64,000 bases of DNA from contig NZ_BJUV01000004.1 in assembly GCF_007988805.1 (NCBI RefSeq), forward strand, positions 1 through 64,000. Reading direction: 5' to 3'. A program made the translations under genes and the position numbers. This DNA comes from Frigoribacterium faeni. GTDB taxonomy: Bacteria > Actinomycetota > Actinomycetes > Actinomycetales > Microbacteriaceae. The notes under the pieces were generated by a model. The model searched no databases and was not told the origin of the DNA. It saw only the letters and a list, made by a program, of their open reading frames with translations. Below are positions 58,813 to 64,000 of this stretch, in pieces (the first letter of the stretch is position 1; every line of letters starts with the position of its first letter).

Positions 58813-59544
58813 CTACCAGCGCCCCAGCCGCACGCTGAGGACGGCGAGGGCCGCGGGGCCCGCCGTCGACGTGCGGAGCACGGAATCCCCCAACCGGACC
58901 GGGGTCGCCCCCGCGGCCTCCAGGGCTTCGAGCTCGCCGGGCGAGACGCCGCCCTCGGGTCCGACGACGATCAGCACCGAGCTGGCGCCTCCGAGGTCGA
59001 CCGTCGACAGCGGCGTCGACGCCGTGGGCTCGAGGACGAGCATCCGCTCGTCTCGCGCACGCGCCGCGAGCTGCTTGGTGCCGACGAGACCTCCGACGAC
59101 GGGACCCCACGGACGGACGGCCTGCTTGGTGGCCTCGCGGGTGATGGCACGCCAGCGCGCCAGCCCCTTCTCGACCTTGGCGCCCTCCCACCGCGAGATG
59201 CTGCGCGCGGCGGACCACGGGACCACCTCGTCGACGCCGAGCTCCGTCGCCGCCTGGACGGCGAGCTCGTCGCGGTCGCCCTTGGCGAGCGCCTGCACGA
59301 GCGCCACCGTCACGTCGGGGCGCGGGTGGCGCGTCACGGAGGAGGCGACCATCACCACCCGGTCGGCCCGCGCCTCCTGAACGGTGCCGTCCACCACCAG
59401 GCCCCGGCCGTTGCCCACCCGCAGGGGGTCGCCGACGCGGAGCCGGCTGACCGTCACCGCATGCCGGGCCTCGGCACCGCCGAGCACGACCTCGCCGCCG
59501 ATCGCGGCGTCGTCGAGGGCCTCGACCAGGTACGAGTGCGCCAC
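58813..59544 (-). CDS. rsmE: 16S rRNA (uracil(1498)-N(3))-methyltransferase
   Basis: A 243-residue SPOUT methyltransferase. The N-terminal PUA-like part has GGAEARHAVTVSRLRVGDPL. The knot region has VVPWSAARSISRW, ARWRAITREATKQAVRPWGP (in part), and the SAM-binding VGPEGGVSPGELEAL with LGDSVLRTSTAG at the C-terminus. It methylates U1498 of 16S rRNA. GTG 59544 lies two bases after the dnaJ stop, so it is co-translated with dnaJ. Confidence 0.94.
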   Translation of the reverse strand: MAHSYLVEALDDAAIGGEVVLGGAEARHAVTVSRLRVGDPLRVGNGRGLVVDGTVQEARADRVVMVASSVTRHPRPDVTVALVQALAKGDRDELAVQAATELGVDEVVPWSAARSISRWEGAKVEKGLARWRAITREATKQAVRPWGPVVGGLVGTKQLAARARDERMLVLEPTASTPLSTVDLGGASSVLIVVGPEGGVSPGELEALEAAGATPVRLGDSVLRTSTAGPAALAVLSVRLGRW

Positions 59545-59546
59545 GA

Positions 59547-60656
59547 TCAGAAGTTGAGGAACCGGTCGCGGAGCTTGCCGAAGAGACCCTGCTGGAACTG
59601 CGACAGCTCGGGACCCTGGTTCTTGCGCCCCGAGGCGAACTTCTCGATCAACTCGCGCTCCTTGTGACTGAGCTTGGTCGGCGTCACGACCTGGACGCCG
59701 ATCTTGAGGTCGCCTCGGCCGGTTCCGCGGAGCTTGGTGATGCCCCGATCGCGCACCGTGATGACGTCGGCGCTCTGCGTGCCGGGTCTGATCTCGAGCT
59801 CGACCTCGCCGTCGATGCCGGTCAGCGTCGTCGACGTGCCGAGGATGGCGTCGGCCATCTGCACCTCGAGGGTCGCCAGCAGATCGTCGCCGTCGCGGCT
59901 GTAGGTGTCGTGGTGCTTCACTTTGACCTCGAGGTAGAGATCGCCGTTCGGGCCTCCCGCCTGGCCGACCTCGCCCTGGCCCGGCAGCTGCAGCCGGAGA
60001 CCGGTGTCGACCCCCGCGGGGATGTCGATCGGGATCGTGCGGCGCGCGCGGACGCGACCCTGACCCTGGCAGGTCGGGCACGGGTTCGGGATGACCGTGC
60101 CGTATCCGCGGCAGGTGCCGCAGGGGCTCGAGGTCATGACGTTGCCGAGGAGCGAGCGGACGGTCCGCTGGATCTGACCGGACCCGTTGCAGATGTCGCA
60201 GGTCTGGGGCGAGGTGCCGGGCGCGCAGCACGAGCCGTTGCAGGTCTCGCAGAGCACGGCCGTGTCGACCTCGATGTCCCGCTGGGTGCCGAAGACGATG
60301 TCGTCGAGCTCCACCTCGAGGCGGAGCAGGGCGTCCTGTCCGCGCTCGCGCCGTGACCGGGGACCCTGGCGCTGTCCGCCTCCGCCCCCGCCGAAGAAGG
60401 CGTCGAAGATGTCGCCGAAGCCGGCGCCCCCTCCCCCGCCGCCGAAGCCGGGCTGCGGACCGAGGTCGTAGCGCTCCCGCTGCTGCGGGTCGCTCAGGAC
60501 GTCGTAGGCGTGGGTGACGTCCTTGAAGCGCTCCGAGGCGTCGGCGCTCGGGTTCACGTCGGGGTGCAGCTCGCGAGCGAGTCTGCGGTACGCCTTCTTG
60601 ATCTCTTCCGGCGTCGCCGTCCGGTCGACTCCGAGCACGTCGTAATGATCTGCCAC
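59547..60656 (-). CDS. dnaJ: Chaperone DnaJ (type I, HrcA-linked)
   Basis: A 369-residue type I J-protein. The J domain carries HPD at residues 31-33. A Gly/Phe-rich stretch (about 68-95) and a four-repeat zinc domain follow, with [24 protein letters not shown] and CPTCQGQG. The first repeat ends in Cys instead of Gly. The C-terminal substrate-binding domains are complete. GTG 60656 is used. Position after hrcA identifies it as the heat-regulated DnaJ2 type, which works with DnaK encoded elsewhere. Confidence 0.95.
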   Translation of the reverse strand: MADHYDVLGVDRTATPEEIKKAYRRLARELHPDVNPSADASERFKDVTHAYDVLSDPQQRERYDLGPQPGFGGGGGGAGFGDIFDAFFGGGGGGQRQGPRSRRERGQDALLRLEVELDDIVFGTQRDIEVDTAVLCETCNGSCCAPGTSPQTCDICNGSGQIQRTVRSLLGNVMTSSPCGTCRGYGTVIPNPCPTCQGQGRVRARRTIPIDIPAGVDTGLRLQLPGQGEVGQAGGPNGDLYLEVKVKHHDTYSRDGDDLLATLEVQMADAILGTSTTLTGIDGEVELEIRPGTQSADVITVRDRGITKLRGTGRGDLKIGVQVVTPTKLSHKERELIEKFASGRKNQGPELSQFQQGLFGKLRDRFLNF

Positions 60657-60729
60657 TGGTTTCGTCTGCCTCTTGGTGTCGTTCTGGGGGGGTGTCTTGG
60701 GGGGAAGGGTCGAGCGGGGCCCGCCGGCG

Positions 60730-61752
60730 TCAGCGCTCGGCGAGGGTCGACGACAGGTACCGGGCCACAGCCCGCACCGCCGCCATGTTTGAGGAGTAGT
60801 CCATCCGCAGCGGGCCGAGCACGCCGATGCGGGCGATCTCGCTGCCCGACGACGTGTATCCGCTGGCGAGCACCGACGTCTGGGCGAGACCGAACGAGGC
60901 GTTCTCGCGGCCGATGCTGGCCGCCACGTCGACGGCGTCGAGCTGCATCTCGCCGAAGAGCCGCAGCAGCGCGACCTGTTCTTCGATGGCTTCGAGGACA
61001 GGATAGAGGTTGCCGCTGAAGTCGTCTCCGGTGCGGACGAGATTGGCGGCCCCGGCCATGACGAGACGGTCCTGACGCCCGGCGGCGAGCTGCTCGACGA
61101 GGCTGGCCACCACCCGCCCCACGACGGCCGCGAGATCGGGGCGGAATCGCGAGGGGAGATCGGCCAGCGACACGGCGGCGTCGCTCAGCGCGGCCCCGCC
61201 GACCAGAGCGTTGACCGACGCGCGGAGCTCGGACAGGAAGGCCTCGTCCACCGGCGCGGGCAGCTCGACGAGACGCTGCTCGACCTGGCCGCTGTCGGTG
61301 ATGAGCACGGTCATGACCCGCGTGGCCGCGAGACTCACCAGCTCGACGTGTCGGACGCGGGCCCGCGAGAACGACGGGTACTGCACGAGCGCCACCTGAT
61401 TGGTCAGCTGAGCCAGCAGACGGACCGTGCGCGCCAGGACCTCGTCGAGATCGGTCGAGTCGCCCAGAAAGGTCTCGATGGCCTGCCGTTGGGCAGCCGT
61501 CAGGGGGCGGAGGTCCGCCAGCTGGTTGACGAAGAGCCGGTAGCCCTTGTCGGTCGGCACGCGCCCCGACGACGTGTGAGGGGCCGTGATCAGCTCCTCC
61601 TCTTCGAGGAGGGCCATGTCGTTGCGGATCGTCGCGGCGGAGACGCCGAACTGGTGTCGTTCGACGATCGACTTCGAGCCGACGGGCTCCCGGGACGCGA
61701 CGTAGTCGTGCACGATGACACGAAGCACCTCGAGTCCGCGTTCGGAGACCAC
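60730..61752 (-). CDS. hrcA: Heat-inducible transcription repressor HrcA
   Basis: A 340-residue repressor. The N-terminal winged helix reads [20 protein letters not shown] and [19 protein letters not shown], followed by the invariant [17 protein letters not shown], and the C-terminus has [20 protein letters not shown] (in part). It binds CIRCE operators and represses chaperone genes until heat shock. GTG 61752 has AGAGG seven bases upstream. A CIRCE-like repeat at 61817-61843 lies in its own promoter, so it autoregulates the hrcA-dnaJ operon. Confidence 0.96.
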   Translation of the reverse strand: MVSERGLEVLRVIVHDYVASREPVGSKSIVERHQFGVSAATIRNDMALLEEEELITAPHTSSGRVPTDKGYRLFVNQLADLRPLTAAQRQAIETFLGDSTDLDEVLARTVRLLAQLTNQVALVQYPSFSRARVRHVELVSLAATRVMTVLITDSGQVEQRLVELPAPVDEAFLSELRASVNALVGGAALSDAAVSLADLPSRFRPDLAAVVGRVVASLVEQLAAGRQDRLVMAGAANLVRTGDDFSGNLYPVLEAIEEQVALLRLFGEMQLDAVDVAASIGRENASFGLAQTSVLASGYTSSGSEIARIGVLGPLRMDYSSNMAAVRAVARYLSSTLAER

Positions 61753-61816
61753 GATGCACCTCTCATCTCGACCGGACCGCACCGGGTGACGACCACCGCC
61801 CCGGCACCGGGCCCAC

Positions 61817-61843
61817 TTGGCACTCGACGTGCCGGACTGCCAA
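61817..61843. promoter_or_regulatory. CIRCE-like HrcA operator
   Basis: TTGGCACTC-N9-GACTGCCAA matches the CIRCE plan TTAGCACTC-N9-GAGTGCTAA with a conserved 9-base spacer and one mismatch between its own arms. TAGGAT on the minus strand (61848-61843) touches it and is a plausible -10 box for hrcA. Confidence 0.85.
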
Positions 61844-62007
61844 TCCTACGACACCTCCGACACGGGACCTACTCCCGGCGCGTCCGCCTGCCCTAGGGTG
61901 TGGAGGAGCAACGACCGGACCACGCCGTCCGGGTCAGCCGGCCGACGAGCCCAGGAGGCGCGAGGCCGGCCCCCCATCCCTCACGACCCCCCGGAACAGG
62001 TGCAGCC

Positions 62008-62478
62008 ATGACCGACACCCCTCCTTCGCAGCCGAACGATCCCCGCGCCGGAGGCCAGCAGCCCTCCGGGCAGCAGGGCTACGGCCAGCCCGGCCACGGA
62101 CAGCCCGGGTACGGACAGCAGCCCTACGGCGGCCAGCAGCAGGTCCCGCCGATGCGACCCGAGGACGAGAAGCTCTGGGCGACGCTCATCCACCTGGGCG
62201 GCATCCTCTTCTGGTTCGTCCCGTCGCTGGTCGGCTACCTCGTGCTGAAGGACCGCGGCCCGTTCATCCGCGAGCACACCCGCGTGGCCCTGAACTTCCA
62301 GATCACGATGGCGATCGTCCTCGTGGCCTCGGGCCTGCTGTCGGTCATCGTCATCGGCGCCATCACCGGCTTCGCCGCCGGCGTCGTGGTGGTCATCTTC
62401 TCGATCATCGCCGCGGTGGCGGCGAACAGGGGCGAGTACTACAAGTACCCCCTCAGCTTCGAGTTCATCAAGGCGTAG
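62008..62478 (+). CDS. DUF4870 domain-containing membrane protein
   Basis: A 156-residue protein. The first 48 residues are a low-complexity Gly/Gln/Pro/Tyr-rich cytoplasmic segment with GYGQPGHGQPGYGQ repeats. EDEKLWATLIHLGGILFWFV opens the DUF4870 (Tic20-like) domain with three hydrophobic segments, and REHTRVALNFQITM is its conserved core motif. The function is unknown. GGAACAGG precedes the ATG, and TAGGGT at 61894-61899 may be the -10 box. It is the last host-like gene before the integrated element; its stop is six bases from the integrase stop. Confidence 0.88.
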   Translation: MTDTPPSQPNDPRAGGQQPSGQQGYGQPGHGQPGYGQQPYGGQQQVPPMRPEDEKLWATLIHLGGILFWFVPSLVGYLVLKDRGPFIREHTRVALNFQITMAIVLVASGLLSVIVIGAITGFAAGVVVVIFSIIAAVAANRGEYYKYPLSFEFIKA

Positions 62479-62483
62479 CCCGC

Positions 62484-63605
62484 CTACTTACTGGCTTCCG
62501 CGGCTGCCGCGGACTCGCCGGTCCGCAAGGGGTCCGCAAGAGGCTCGAGCGCGGCCCGCATGAGTCCCGCGGCAGCCGTTCTCGTTCGGTCCTCAGCGGT
62601 CGGCCAGAGGTGCGCATAGGTATTGAGCGTGACCGTTGCTTGAGCATGTCCGAGAGCACGCTGCACGGTCACGACGTCACAGCCGGAGGCAATGAGGCCC
62701 GAAGCAAAGTAGTGCCGCAGATCGTGCGGGCTGATCCCTGTGACCCCTGCCGCTGCAGCTGCAGCTGCCCTACCAAACCAGTACCGGAGGCTCGCCGGCG
62801 TCGGGGGTGCACCGGGGAACAGCCAGCCGTCATCGCCGAACGTGCCTAACCGCTCGAGGTGCTGCGCGATCAGCGTCACCAGCTCGTCGGGAATCGAGAC
62901 GACGCGCTCGGACCCCGACTTCGGCGGCGACACTTCAGTTACTCCCCCGTTGTTCTGAGCCTGCCTCTGCACATGCAAGGTCCGTCGCAGAAAGTCGATG
63001 TCGCCGACCTGAAGACCAGCCGCTTCGCCAATGCGAAGACCCGCGAACGCGCATACAGCGATGAACGGCCTGTAAGCCTCCTCTACGGCATCTAGCAGCC
63101 AGCCCACCTGGTCGCTCGTCGGAATGCTCATACGGTGCTCAGCGCGGCGCTGACGTGGCAGAACGACGCCCGCAGACGGATCCGCCGCAAGCACCTGGTC
63201 ACGGACTGCTCCCCGCAACACCCCACGGATGAACCGCATCCGAGTGGAGATCGTTGACGGCTGCATCGTCAGCGTCATCGCCTTAACCCACGACTCGACG
63301 TGGCTCCGGCGCACGCGGTCGAGCGGCACGTCGCGGAACGTGCACCCCTTGACGGCATTGCGGGCCGTGCGCAAGGTTGCAGGTGCCCACACCTGCCGAG
63401 AAGACCAGTCTGCGAAGAAGGACTCGAGCGTCACCTTGCCCGACTGCGGGTCAACGTAGGTCCCCGTCAGCAGCGAAGCGGTCACCTTGTCGAGGTGCTG
63501 TTGTGCGTCCACTTTCCGGTCGAAGTGCCGCGAGTGCTCCTTGCCCTGCTCATCTCGGTAGCGGGCTCGCCATTTGCCGCTAGGGCGCTTCTGGATGCTT
63601 GCCAT
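62484..63605 (-). CDS. int: Tyrosine-type site-specific integrase
   Basis: A 373-residue phage-type integrase. The N-terminal AP2-like arm-binding segment is SIQKRPSGKWRARYRDEQGK, the SAM-like core-binding domain is at about residues 60-145, and the catalytic residues are Arg191 (AGLRIGEAAGL), Lys229, His294 and Arg297 (HDLRHYFAS), His320 (LGHAQATVT) and nucleophile Tyr330. All are present, so it should be active. ATG 63605 has AAGG upstream and overlaps the next gene by 26 bases. Base composition is visibly lower in GC than the host genes on its left, indicating acquired DNA. Confidence 0.93.
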   Translation of the reverse strand: MASIQKRPSGKWRARYRDEQGKEHSRHFDRKVDAQQHLDKVTASLLTGTYVDPQSGKVTLESFFADWSSRQVWAPATLRTARNAVKGCTFRDVPLDRVRRSHVESWVKAMTLTMQPSTISTRMRFIRGVLRGAVRDQVLAADPSAGVVLPRQRRAEHRMSIPTSDQVGWLLDAVEEAYRPFIAVCAFAGLRIGEAAGLQVGDIDFLRRTLHVQRQAQNNGGVTEVSPPKSGSERVVSIPDELVTLIAQHLERLGTFGDDGWLFPGAPPTPASLRYWFGRAAAAAAAGVTGISPHDLRHYFASGLIASGCDVVTVQRALGHAQATVTLNTYAHLWPTAEDRTRTAAAGLMRAALEPLADPLRTGESAAAAEASK

Positions 63606-63999
63606 CTTCAGCCTTGTTGTCATCCCAGAGGGCGTTCTCGGCCTCATTCTGCAGCGCCCTGCGCTTACGGACGTGCTCAACGGTGGCTTCGACCGTGAGG
63701 TCGAGCCAGCCACCCATAAGCTCCCGGACGCGATCCGATTCGCCGTCCCCAAGGATGGCGCTGATTTCCTCTTGAGTATCGAGAAAAAGCTCGATCGCTT
63801 CCTCGAGAGATTGATGAGCGTCCTTCATCCGACGCGATGCGCTCACGAGGGCCGTGTCGCCGTCGGCAAGGGTCAGTGGCCATGCCGTGCCGATTATCTC
63901 TTTGATGTCTTCAGACTCTGCCAGGCGGAGTGGCCGCTTACCCTGCTCGACGGTATGCACCGTGGTCTGAGACCACTTCCACCCACGAGAGGACATTGC
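63580..63999 (-). CDS. XRE-type helix-turn-helix protein, partial at the window edge
   Basis: The frame is open to the right edge, so the N-terminus is missing. The visible part begins AMSSRGWKWSQTTVHTVEQG, then KRPLRLAESEDIKEIIG, the second half of a Cro/C1-type helix-turn-helix found in actinobacterial integrative elements. A helical, acidic region of about 95 residues follows (SLEEAIELFLDTQEEISAIL). It overlaps the integrase start, so both are co-expressed. It may be the element's repressor or excision control gene. Confidence 0.65.
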   Translation of the reverse strand, partial: AMSSRGWKWSQTTVHTVEQGKRPLRLAESEDIKEIIGTAWPLTLADGDTALVSASRRMKDAHQSLEEAIELFLDTQEEISAILGDGESDRVRELMGGWLDLTVEATVEHVRKRRALQNEAENALWDDNKAEDGKHPEAP

Positions 64000-64000
64000 T

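Larger units (their letters stand above)
62479..64000. mobile_element. Left end of an integrated genetic element
   Basis: The integrase and the partial HTH gene, both on the minus strand and of lower GC, begin right after the host DUF4870 gene. No tRNA lies at this end and no repeated attachment core can be identified without the other end. The size and cargo lie outside the window. Confidence 0.7.

Noticed and set aside
62484-64000. Prophage
   Set aside because: Only an integrase and a partial HTH gene are visible. No structural, lysis or replication genes are in the window, so prophage, ICE and other integrative elements cannot be told apart.

Overview
The window is chromosomal DNA of a high-GC Gram-positive bacterium, most likely an actinomycete of the family Microbacteriaceae. 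The basis is a GC content of roughly 70 percent, many GTG starts, frequent leaderless start codons, a FasR-type PucR regulator in front of a fabD-fabH-acpP-fabF cluster, a DUF3145 gene, actinobacterial glyS/leuA/recO/uppS neighbourhoods, and an hrcA-dnaJ operon behind a CIRCE-like operator. The genus cannot be fixed from the sequence alone.

Layout. 1-9.2 kb is an accessory or metabolic stretch: a truncated Pr6Pr membrane protein, a YdeI-like protein, a divergent amino-acid exporter and ArgP/LysG regulator pair, a TetR-MFS drug-efflux operon with a clear promoter/operator, a cardiolipin synthase, a tautomerase and an alpha/beta hydrolase. 9.2-10.6 kb holds NudK, tRNA-Val and an AhpE-type peroxiredoxin. 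10.8-18.6 kb is central carbon to lipid metabolism: aceE, which supplies acetyl-CoA, then fasR and the type II fatty-acid synthase operon, closed by a 40-bp perfect palindromic terminator. 18.6-27.7 kb holds DUF3145, an exonuclease/polymerase I-like protein, DUF1684, an LLM flavin oxidoreductase with its partner FMN reductase, tRNA-CAT, a GT4 glycosyltransferase, a DMT-type membrane protein and def. 27.8-35.5 kb holds tRNA-Asn and a complete peptide/opine-type ABC importer (SBP, two permeases, two ATPase genes) to which a 2-hydroxyacid dehydrogenase is translationally coupled. 35.7-49.3 kb, read mainly on the minus strand, holds dnaG, dgt, dusB, a YbaK-like deacylase, a DsbA-like oxidoreductase with a coupled 50-residue protein, an AbiEi/DUF559 fusion, glyS, an aminotransferase/LysR pair, a lipoprotein, uppS and recO. 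49.3-61.8 kb holds a TRIC-like channel, leuA with a Leu-rich leader peptide, a two-component system, and the chain hrcA-dnaJ-rsmE-HIT-phoH-ybeY-CBS protein-era, transcribed from right to left with ATGA/GTGA overlaps. From 62.48 kb the DNA changes: a tyrosine integrase and a partial HTH protein of lower GC mark the end of an integrated element that continues beyond the window.

Between the genes there are three signals that the genes do not explain. First, an 80-81-nt hairpin element with GGCAACTCCT/AGGAGTTGCC ends occurs in seven good copies, in three clusters that fill all three long intergenic gaps. Second, a 13-17-nt word (GGAGGCGCGGGTC and relatives) recurs at gene ends and builds several terminator hairpins. 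Third, about a dozen genes have a TAnnnT-like hexamer exactly six bases before the start codon, which predicts leaderless mRNAs; two of these promoters, both in front of LysR-type regulators, lie inside the same CATAA-N7-TTATG palindrome. No complete new defence or biosynthetic system is visible. The hairpin family and the leaderless leucine leader in front of leuA are the most interesting items.
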